Origin: Euglena gracilis
Lineage: Eukaryota > Euglenida > Euglenophyceae > Euglenales
Length of the DNA: 64,000 nt
Direction: 5' to 3'
NCBI GenBank assembly: GCA_039621445.1
Contig: CP154956.1
Coordinates: 6,632,170-6,696,169 of the forward strand
This document shows positions 45,211-54,351 of the stretch, piece after piece (position 1 is the first letter of the stretch; every line of letters begins with the position of its first letter). Both the position numbers and the translations under genes were made by a program. The notes beneath the pieces are model-generated. The model searched no databases and was not told the origin of the DNA. It saw only the letters and a list, made by a program, of their open reading frames with translations.

Positions 45211-45621
45211 AACCCCCCCCAAATAACAGGGCAGTGCCCTTTGAGTGGGCAGTGCCCAAATAACAGGGCGCCGAAAAAGATGGTTCCAATAACGGGGCAC
45301 CCTCAGTTTTTTTGGTCCAAGAGGTTAGCGACAACAAAAATATCGCACGACATTTGCCTGCCGCGAGTGCTTCGCAGCAGGTTTTGGGGAGAAAAAGAAG
45401 AGACGGATGGTGCAACTGGAAGCAGGGATGGGCCAAAATTGTATTCAAGGGCTGGAACGCTCATCATTTTCATAATACAGCCCAGCCTTTTGATTCTTTC
45501 CGAAGCAGAGAGCTTTGTCAGGGTTTGATGGGTAGTGACCGAATAACGGGGCAATGGGGTAGGTCAAAAAGATGGTGCCAGTAACGGGGCACCCCGCCCC
45601 GTTATTTGGGGGGGGGGGTTA
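45210..45621. mobile_element. Family E inverted-repeat element (TAACCCCCCCCAAATAAC)
   Basis: Left TAACCCCCCCCAAATAACAG and GGCAGTGCCC; right GGGGCACCCCGCCCCGTTAT followed by TTGGGGGGGGGGTTA, its complement. AATAACGGGGCACC-type motifs repeat four times near the two ends (45,227-45,300 and 45,538-45,600). About 410 bases, no coding frame of note. Confidence 0.6.
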
Positions 45622-46011
45622 CGCCAACTGACCGACCTTGCAGCAGATTGGTATGAACGACAAAGAAAGCAAAACCCCCCAAAACGGGATTCTGAATCAA
45701 CAATTACCAGCAGCACACAGTGGACGTGGGGCACCAGGTAACAGGAACTGGTGGGGGGCATGTCCATGAGCGGTGGTCCACTTCAAGCACCCAACCACAA
45801 GAAGCCTGCACTGCTGTCCGTTTCCAGTGTCAGAGGGCACGGGGTACGGGCGGAGGGGTGGCCCAACAACGGCCCGCAAAGGCCGAAGAGAGCCAGCCGC
45901 CTCCAGCCGGCCATGGCCACTCTGGGCGGGAAGCCGGAACACACGCACGCACACACACACACACTACGCCGCCGGACTACCGGACGTGGGGGAGGCTGCG
46001 TTTGCTGGGGG

Positions 46012-46412
46012 CAGGGGTTTTCTGAAGCACGCCGGGGGGGGGGGGGGGGGGTCCCACGGGCCTGGATAAAAGTGCTGGCTGGACCCCCTCCAGGGGCTGA
46101 GAGGGGAGGGGGGTCCGGGGGTCCGGCCGACTGGCAGCTGGACCCAGAAACAGGCAAAAAATGCCAGTATCCAGCATTATTCAGCCCAAGTATTGAGCTG
46201 AAGACCCAAAAACCACCCAAAAACGCCGTTTTTGGTCATGTGTCAAAATTCTTTTTCAGTCCAGCCCGGCTTCACCAGGCTGGCCCGAACTGTGTTGACC
46301 CCCGGCTGGAGGCTGCTGGCTGGAAAGAAAGGTGCTGCTGGCTGAAAGAAACCTGGATCTCCCTGGGGGGGGTGGGGTCCCTTCTGGCTTAAGAAACCCT
46401 GAGGGACCCCTG
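46012..46412. mobile_element. hAT-type MITE, CAGGGGTTTTCTGAAG subfamily
   Basis: Left CAGGGGTTTTCTGAAGC, right GGCTTAAGAAACCCTGAGGGACCCCTG. Flanks GCTGGGGG (46,004-46,011) and GCCGGGGG (after 46,412) match in 7 of 8 positions. Internal GGTCCGGCCGACTGGCAGCTGGAC resembles the 51-kb element. Confidence 0.5.
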
Positions 46413-47520
46413 GCCGGGGGTGGTCACAAAATTCTGCAGACAGGAGACCTCTGCCTCTACCCCGCACCTCCCCTTTCCCTCCTCACACGTATATTTTCCC
46501 CCCCTTGGCCTTCGCCAGGCTTCTTTTTACCAACCCGGGGGGGGGGGGGTTCCGAACCCCTCCTGACCAGAGATATGAGAAGCCTTCTCTGGGGGCGATT
46601 TCCGGGGGCGACGATTGTTCGGCGAGATTGTCTTTTAGCACTGAAGGAATTTTTCCTTCCGTGCCTCTGTCGAGCAGACACACCACTCATACAATATACA
46701 TATAATAATGCATAATAATACAACATCCATAATATAAGTAACTAAGCCAGGGGAGAGTCAAATGGTGGGGGGGGGCAGAGCTGAATTCCTGGGTGTGGTT
46801 TGTTCGTCCATAAGGGATTTCCCCTCAACTCATACATAGAGGGGAGCGGCGACAATCGCAGCCTCGCCACGCTACTTCCCTCACCCCCTTTCCCTCCCTT
46901 GTGTGCACCATCCCTATGGACGGTGCACATTTGCACCTGCCTGCCGTGGCGGGCCCCTTCCTGAATGCTCAAGGACGTGAGTACTGCGGGGACCAAGACG
47001 AAATCAACAGAATTGTTCCAACCACCCTTCTCGTCTGTGCACATTTTTTGGTAGCAAAAAGAAATGTGGTCAGCACAATATATCCACTGGTGGTCGAACC
47101 CAGGTTATGCATTCCGGAGGTTCGACCGTGAACCCCTCCCCAAATCAAGTCTCCCAGGCTTATTATTTTGGGGGTCCATTTCTGGAAACCAGCGTTGGGG
47201 TCAGTGTCATCTGGGTCGGAAATGCCAAAGCGCCAGGCAGGGGCCCCGGCGCTGCCTCGGCCACAAAGAAACAAGCATCGGGCGAGGCAACGGTGGGTTG
47301 AGCGGCAGCCCCGCCCCCGCCTCCGGCCCCAGCGGCTGAGCCGGCGGCGCAGGCCGTGGTGTGCGGGCCAGGGGGCTCGAAAGGAAAACCGCCGCAGGCG
47401 ACCTTGGTTGGTGCCACGAAACCGGAAAGTCAGAGCATACAGCCCCCCCCCCCCCAAAACCAATGAATGCACACTAAAATGACAATTCAGACGGTCTGGA
47501 GGGGTTGTGTGGGTATGGGT
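46413..47520. other. Non-coding; GC-rich open segment at 47,200-47,420
   Basis: 47,200-47,420 is GC-rich and open on both strands (minus frame rich in Ala/Gly/Pro). It may be an exon of an unrecognised gene, but nothing supports a product. AT-rich TACATATAATAATGCATAATAAT lies at about 46,697. Confidence 0.3.
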
Positions 47521-47526
47521 ATTGGT

Positions 47527-47935
47527 AAACCCCCCCCCACTTATAAACCCCCCGGGGTTAGTAGGATCCGGTTTGGTTGGTCGGCCGAAGGGGGGGGTTA
47601 GTAAGTGGGGGGGGGTTTATAAGTCCCGGAATTGTTGGTGAAAAGCCGAACCCCAAAAATGACCCCGAAACCCCCCCCCAAAATGGCAATTTTTGGTAAA
47701 TTTGGTCAAAAATGGCCTTTTTGATGATGGTCGATCTCAAAAAAGGGCCAAAAATCAGTTTTTGGGTGGTTTGAGGCCAAAAAAATCGGCCCCGGTGGCT
47801 TTCATTTTCCTTCCCTGAAGGGGGGGGTTTATAAGTCCCGGTTTGGTTGGTCGGCCCGAGGGGGGGGTTAGTAAGTGGGGGGGGGTTAGTAAGTGGGTGG
47901 GGGGGGGTAAGTGGGGGGGGGGGGTTATGTTGTGG
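47527..47935. repeat. Family D repeat (GGTTAGTAAGTGGGGG / TTATAAGTCCCGG)
   Basis: CCGGTTTGGTTGGTCGGCC followed by GGGGGGGTTAGTAAGTGGGGGGGGGTTTATAAGTCCCGG occurs at 47,569-47,630 and again at 47,820-47,885, with a further inverted piece at the left edge (CCCCCCACTTATAAACCCCCC). Probably an inverted-repeat element with a duplicated end. Confidence 0.5.
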
Positions 47936-48249
47936 GGGGGGGGGTGTTGGAATTCCGTATTCAGTATCAGCAAGGTGATAAACTAGACGGTCCATTGGGC
48001 ATGGAACCCCTGTTCATTGGGCATGGCGGGCCACCCATGAAACAACAAGAATTTCTGCAACACCCTTGGGGGGAGGGGGTGCAAGTGCTGGACCCCGCCC
48101 ATTGGGGTTTCAGGGTGTAGTGGGGCGGGTTTCATTGGCTACCAGGTTGAACCCAGCTATCACCCCAAAAATAAGCAAACAAAAGCCAGCCAGGTTCGAA
48201 ACCTTGGCAAAAATTACGGGGTGAAACACTTGAAAAAAGAACCCTAAAA

Positions 48250-48770
48250 AATGCCACCTAAACCCTGTACACCCTCCTCATATCGAACCCTGCTGGACCC
48301 CCCCCCAGGGTTCGATATAAGGACAGGTGGGTGGGGGGGGTGGGCCCGGGCCCCCCCCCCTTGCGGGCCGGGGGGGGGGGGTGGGGGGGGGACGCCCCCC
48401 CCCCCACCTAAACAGGTGCGCGGTCAGGGTGGCCAAATTTCGGCCCGGCGCAAAGCGCCGGGCCGAAAATTTTTGACCCCCCAAAACGACCAAAAATGCC
48501 ATTTTGGGCACTTTTTGGGCAAAAATGTGCCAAAAATGCAAAAAATTTTCAGCGCGAAGCGCCGGAGGAAAAAATTGACCCTTTTTGGGGGGGGTCCCGG
48601 GAACCCCCCCCCCCGAGGGTCGGTCCGGACCCCCCTGGCAGGGGGGGGGGGGGGGGGCCGGACCCCCCCGGGGGGCCCGGGGGGGGGGGGCGGGGGGGGG
48701 GGCACACCCCCCCCACCTAAACCATGTACGCCCTCCTTATATCGAACCCTGCCCCCCCCCCAGCTTGAGC
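48250..48770. repeat. Paired repeat CACCTAAACC...TATCGAACCCTG around G/C tracts
   Basis: CACCTAAACCCTGTACACCCTCCTCATATCGAACCCTG (about 48,253) recurs as CACCTAAACCATGTACGCCCTCCTTATATCGAACCCTG (about 48,714), and an inverted piece CAGGGTTCGATATAAGGACAGGTG lies at 48,305. Between are GGCGCAAAGCGCCGG palindromes and long poly-G. Looks like one element inserted into or duplicated with another. Confidence 0.5.
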
Positions 48771-50410
48771 AATCCCTGCCCCCCAGTTGAAAACCAGCCA
48801 GAGGCTTGCCTGCCCCCCCTCCGGTGCTCTTTCAAACATCAAGCCTGAACCACTTGGGCTGCAAAGGGACCTGGGCTGGACAGGAAGGCAGAAGGGACAC
48901 AGAATGGAGGCTGGATGGAGAGCCCCGCCGGATACAAATCCAAACCTTCAACCCGGGGAACCACGCGGTGGGTTACGGTGAGAGTGGTGGGGAATACGGA
49001 TTTCGGGGCGAGGAAGGCGCAGGTAACCCCCCCTCCCAATTGAGTGCGCAGCGCCCAAATAAACGTCACACCCCCGAAAGTCCGAAAATGAAATCTAAAC
49101 AAGTGCCCCCCCCAAAAGCAAAAAAAGCCACTTTACACTGAACCGCTCTCGGGTAGTGCCCAAATGAGTGCCACACCCCTGAGGGTCCGATACCATGGTC
49201 CAATAATGTACACCCCCGTACACTTAAAATGGGGTGGTTGCCGGTGTTGAAATCGATGCATTTGCAGCTTTTCACAAAGGTCTTTCAGTCAAATTCCTTC
49301 CCCCGCAGAAAATCTGGTTGGTAAGGAGAGAAAAGCAAAAAAACCACATCTGACTGGTTCACGTTGCATCCAATCATGCCAATCCCTCCTCTGCATCTCC
49401 TGCATCCAGAAAAACAGTTTGGAATTCCTGTTGCACTGACTTTGGACAAGTAATTTTCGTTCGGTGGTGAAGTTTTTCCTTGCTCGTGATATGGCATGGA
49501 ACTTTCCGGAGCAACCTTATCAAAAATTGTGTTCTCCTGTGCTTTGTGCACAGAAAACAGTGTTTTTTGTCAAAAAAAATTCCTTTCTGGCAAAAAAAAA
49601 GGTAAACACAATTTTTGAAGCCCAAGCTCTTTCCACCGGACTTTCCGGGGGAGGGGAGAAAAAATTAATGAAAAGAATTGGAGGCTTCAGGGGGACCCCC
49701 AAAAACATTCCACAAAAAAATTACCAACCCCAAATCCAACACCCACTTCCTCCTTCTTTCTCCAATGATCACTTTTGGAGAGAGAAACGGTGAAGGGATC
49801 ATGTGCAACCTCTTCCTCTCTGGAGCCAGCCACCTGAACGGGTCGACGCTGTGTAGACACCACCACTTTGGGTCAGAAGACAGCGGGGCAGGGCTGGTCA
49901 GGAACCCCTGGTGGGGGGGAGAAAAAGACATTCAAAATCGTAGACCTGACAACTTGTCGGTTGGCAAAGACCCTGACAGATTCTTGGGATGACAGCTTCC
50001 CAGAAAGAGGGTGGGCCCAGAGCGGGACCCGACCCACCAACCATGCAGTTTGCAGCTTGTGTTCAGCCCTGGATGTGGCTGGCGGTGGGTGGGTGACAAA
50101 ACGTAAACAGCACAAAACAACAGCACTGCAAACAACAGTAGCAGGGGGACGATGCTGGATTGCGTGGCCCAGCTGTACAGAGGCGTCTGGTAGGAAAGAA
50201 ACTCCCAGAACTGGAACCCCAAAAAAAGCACAGCGATAAGCGATAATGGTCTGACAGAGCGGGGCCGCGGTGGGGGTTAGCCCGCGCAGCACCTGGAGAC
50301 CACACGAGAAAAAAAAACAGCCAGAGCGACAGCAAGCGCTGCCCACTGGGGGCCAGGCGTGCCGGTCCGGCCAGCCTTCAACTGCGCTCCCACACCGCCC
50401 CCCTTCGTTG
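48771..50410. other. Non-coding stretch without recognised features
   Basis: No exon, RNA gene or repeat family identified. Short GC-rich open stretches (48,850-49,000; 50,030-50,300) lack any recognisable motif. Confidence 0.3.
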
Positions 50411-50418
50411 CCCCCAAC

Positions 50419-50661
50419 CAGGGTGTGTTAAGACCCGGGGGGGGGGGTCCCCCCACCTGGGGGCGGGGTCCCGGGGGACCCAACCCACTTTTCCCCGAAA
50501 AGGACAAAAATCGCGAAAATGCTAAAAATACACCTTTTTAAAAAAATTCGAAAAGTCTATCCACCCCCCTCTGGGGGACCCCGGGGGGGGGGGGGCGCGG
50601 CCAGACCCACCCCCCCTGCCCCCCCCCCCGGGGGGTCCAGGACCCAAAAAAAAAACCCCTG
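50419..50661 (-). mobile_element. hAT-type MITE (family A), complete
   Basis: Ends CAGGGTGTGTTAAGACCCGG and GGTCCAGGACCCAAAAAAAAAACCCCTG; the core GAAAAGGACAAAAATCGCGAAAATGC and AAAAGTCTATCCACCCC is the family core in reverse. Exact duplications CCCCCAAC at 50,411-50,418 and 50,662-50,669. Confidence 0.9.
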
Positions 50662-51054
50662 CCCCCAACGGCAAGGGGAGAGGGGACGCAGATGGAGGCC
50701 GGGTGGAGGAAGCAGGGAACAGACACCGGAAATCAGCGGAAAAAAGGGACAGGCTCGGAACCGACGCGGGACCCACTTGCTGGGCAGGGCTTGGGACAAG
50801 GTGGGGGGATTTATCTTGTTGATTTCTCCCCTTCTTTGTGTTCTTGAATAAGTGCAACAAACGTGTGTGTTTTTTGTGTTTTTTGTGATTTTCGCAAAAT
50901 TTGCATTTTTTTGTGTTTTTTCCCGGCGATTTTTGGATTTTTGCTGGAACGTTATTCTTTTGACTCTGATAACAACCTCCCGACAGGTCGTCAGGTATGG
51001 AGGCACGTGGAATCATTATCAGCCGGCCTCAAAACATTAATTGGGACTCTTGGT

Positions 51055-51558
51055 CAGGGAATTTCTTAAGCCAGAGGGTACCCTACCCCCGGGGGGGGGG
51101 GTCCAGCCAGCCAGCAGCTCAAATCCAGCCAGCAGCCCAAATTCGGGCTGGGAGCCCCCCCCCCCCCCGGGGTCGAGTGAAATAAAGTCGGGTCCAGCCC
51201 GGCCGGAGGCCGGGCCAGCCGGCCGAAGGCCGGCCCAGCCGGCCGCAGGCCGGCCAGCCAACTGGGCTGTCCAGCTCACTTATCCCTGCATTTTTCCCCC
51301 TCATCACAGCCCCTCCATCACAGCCCCCCAGCCTTGATCTAGCTCCACCCATCAAAATGTCGAAAATGGCCAAAATGTGTTGGAAAATTTTGTTTTTCCT
51401 CGACCCAGCCCAGCCCAGCCCGCTCCAGCCCCGGACCCCCCCCCCTCCCCCCCACCCCCCCCCGGGGGGGGTCCAGCCAGCAGCTCAAATCCAGCCAGCA
51501 GCCTTTTTGCCAGCCGGAGGCTGGACCCCCCCCCCGGGGGTCCTTAAGAAATTCCCTG
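51055..51558. mobile_element. hAT-type non-autonomous element, 504 bp
   Basis: Inverted ends CAGGGAATTTCTTAAGCCAG and GGTCCTTAAGAAATTCCCTG, flanked by exact 8-bp duplications CTCTTGGT at 51,047-51,054 and 51,559-51,566. Inside are CCGGCCGGAGGCCGGGCC repeats and a CTCATCACAGCCCC/CGAAAATGGCCAAAATG segment also seen at 13,888-14,140. Non-coding. Confidence 0.9.
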
Positions 51559-51779
51559 CTCTTGGTGAAATTCCCAACCGGGAACTCAGGTGGCAGAGCT
51601 CGCACTTGGCGTGGAGTTGGCTTGTTCCTTTGCGCAAATGCGCAAACGAACACACAAAAATTAATGCCAGATTTGCCGCTTCAAAGAAATGCACGCATTG
51701 AAGCCCTCAACCCCTCAACCACATCAGAGACCAACACCAGACTCACGCCACTAAACCACATTAGAGACCAACGCCAGAC

Positions 51780-52157
51780 CACAGACCCTGAGACCCACAC
51801 CACGCCACCCACCCCACGCCGCGGCCAAGTCCGGCCCAGGCCGCATCAGGGGCGGCTCGACGATGCATCACACCCAGGCGCCCCGCCTACATCCACCCGG
51901 CGCCGGTGGCCGGGGCCGGGCGGTCGCGGCTGCCGGAGGAGGAGCTGTCATCGCCGCTGGAGCTGGACTGCCGCCGTGGCGGGGCCCGGGGGCCACCCGG
52001 GGAGGGTACACCAGCCTTCCTCACAGCTCGGAAGACCCCCCGGCAGGGGCAGATGGGAGGCCTTGAGGGGGGGTCTGGGGCTGTACGGGAAGGCCTGGTC
52101 ATGCGTGTGCTTGCCGACCGGGGGGGAGGGGGTGGGTGGGTGCGAAAGGGTGCCTGC
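51780..52157 (+). other. GC-rich open segment, unassigned
   Basis: Very GC-rich, open on plus in two frames (one reads RSRLPEEELSSPLELDCRR). Composition resembles the SulP exons rather than the flanks. No homology recognised and no product is proposed. Confidence 0.3.
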
Positions 52158-52166
52158 CCCTAACAG

Positions 52167-53355
52167 CAGGGGGGGGCAAAAACTGCACACGGGCAGGTCA
52201 AAAACTGCACTGCAAAAAAAACTGCAAAAAACTGCACATCAACAAAAAATAACAATAAACAAGCTGAAATGGTGTGCATATGCAAAACAATGTAAATTGT
52301 GACCACATGAGAACGCCCCAATCCACCTAACTTTTGCACAGCTTTGGAGCTGATGACAATAAAAATGAAAGCAATCAATCAAGGTGCACTGTGCATGGGT
52401 TTTCATGCGAAACGCAAGTCATGTGTTTGGTTTGGGCTTGTGACGGCCATGCCCACGGAGGTGTCAAACGGCTAAATATGGAAAAAATGCACATACCCAT
52501 AGAAAGCATAGAAATTTTATATGCTTTTAATTCTTGCATGTGATGTTCAGTTTTGGAACTTTTGGTCCATCACCTGGTGAACTTCACCATGTCACGATGC
52601 AAAAAATCTACAAAACTAAAACAAATCCACAACAACCATCACAAACTTTGAACACTGTCTTTAGGGGATTGCCAAATGGTCTGGGAATTTCTTGCAAAGA
52701 CTTCTTTGAAGCATTTGGCTTGTGTGATATTTGGCCAAAATGCTGGGGACAAAGCCCAATCTTCTGCTCCTTTGCATTTCCACGAATATCGCAATCTTCA
52801 ACTCCAACTTCAACCAAAATTTGCACACAAAAAAACAGTTTTGGATTTAGTCCCCAGGAATCCCAAAATAACCAGTTGAATCTGCTCAGGAGTGTGCAAT
52901 GACAATTGCCAAAATAAGCATCGTGACATCTGTCACCACATGCACAAGTTGGAGATGGAGCAATTTTGGTTGGTGAATAATTGTGGAGTTGTCACCGAAA
53001 CAATCTGTTTTTTGGAATGGTGGCTACAACAATTTCTGTTGTGTCGAGAGGCAAAGCAGTTGGCAAGACAGTTGGGGGCAAGACAACTGGTGGGATTACC
53101 TTAGACACAACTCATGAAAAGATTTTTTCAGAGAGACTTTTTCTTGAGAAACACCCTTCAAACAATGCGAAGAGCACCAAATAATGAGCACCTCAGGTTT
53201 CCTCAAAACTGGAATCAAAAAAAAAACTGCAAAAAACTGCACGTGTGCAGTTTTTTCAGAAAAAAAGCTGGAAAAAACTGCAAAAAAAACTGCAAAAAAA
53301 AACCCAAAATGTGAAAACTGCAAAAACTGCACGGTGCATATTTTGCCCCTCCCTG
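52167..53355. mobile_element. hAT-type element, 1.19 kb, with unassigned open frames
   Basis: Ends CAGGGGGGGGCAAAAACTGCAC and (complement of the right end) CAGGGAGGGGCAAAATATGCAC; CCCTAACAG flanks both sides (52,158-52,166 and 53,356-53,364), giving an 8 to 9-bp duplication. Both sub-ends are rich in AAAACTGCAAAAAACTGCAC. The AT-balanced interior differs from the poly-C/G surroundings and has plus frames at 52,534-52,902 and 52,892-53,104 (including CDNCQNKHRDICHHMH), which could be transposase remnants; no DDE signature is seen. Confidence 0.7.
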
Positions 53356-53364
53356 CCCTAACAG

Positions 53365-54261
53365 GCACACCCCGGGGGGGGGGGGACCCAGAAAATTTTC
53401 CTTGAAAATGGTTCCCACGGCGCCTTCAGCGCCGAGGTCGGAGGCTGGGGTGGGTCAAATCGGGTGCTCTGGGTTGGCTTGCCTGCCCCTAGCCCCCCCC
53501 CCCCCCCGTGGGGTAGGCACCCGATTAAGCACCAGCCTGGGCCTGGAGCGACCCTCCCCCCACCCCCATACTGATGGTGGGGGGATGGGGGGGTCAACCC
53601 CACACCCACCACCCACAGGGTTGCGGGGATTCACGTACAGCGCAGACCCCCCCTCCCCCATGTTTCTTTGGCCATGGCTTTGACACCGCAGTTGGTGTCG
53701 CAGGCCCCGCCACGGTTGCCCCGGCCGGATGGGGGCCTCCTCGTCGGCGGAGGCGTCGGAGCCCTCGCGGGCCTTCAGCTCCTGGCCCTCCCCGGTCAAC
53801 GGAGCCAGCGTCCCACAGACCGGCAAACCCGCACGCCGCGCCCATGCACACCCCCCCCCCTCGAGAGACACACCTTTGGGGTCCATGGATTCTGTTCCCC
53901 CCCCCCCGTCTCGGAGTCGTCTGACACACGCTGGTCCAGTTGGAGCTGCTTCCACGCAGCAATTCAACGGTCTTCGGCTGCGGTGGCTGCTGTGGTTTGG
54001 GCTGATGACAAAAACCAGGCGGATGGGGCGACGATTCAACAAGCTGGAAGCGAATTGCATGCACACATTGAAATCTGGAAAACTGGGCAAATTGATGCAC
54101 TTCCGCGGTTGAAAAAGTCTGGCAGCAGTTGGGTGGATTTTGAAAACGCTATAAATGAAAATCAGATTTTTTGGGGCTAGACTTGATTTGACACTGTGGG
54201 AAAAATAAGCAGATGCTACTGACTGAAGAAGACTGAAGGACTTGATTGACGTGATGCTGCC
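53365..54261 (-). other. Downstream of SulP gene 2; possible C-terminal exon at 53,680-53,860
   Basis: On the minus strand 53,680-53,860 is GC-rich and open (LPVCGTLAPLTGEGQELKAR and on, Asp/Glu-rich), with exon-like composition and in the right place for a cytoplasmic tail after the STAS domain. There is no family conservation in such tails, so this is only possible. The rest shows poly-C tracts and no feature. Confidence 0.3.
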
Positions 54262-54351
54262 ACCGGGTGGGTTGGTGCAGTACTGGACCATCTTGTGCAT
54301 GTCCATCCCGATGAACTCGCGGCCAATCAAATCATCCAGCCCGGACCGGAT
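54262..54351 (-). CDS. SulP gene 2, STAS end exon
   Basis: Encodes IRSGLDDLIGREFIGMDMHK MVQYC. Parallel to gene 1 exon 4,086-4,154. The frame remains open to about 54,240; stop not assigned. Confidence 0.8.

Noticed and set aside
48330-48720. Gly/Pro-rich open frames over poly-G/poly-C
   Set aside because: Homopolymer artefacts with no independent support.
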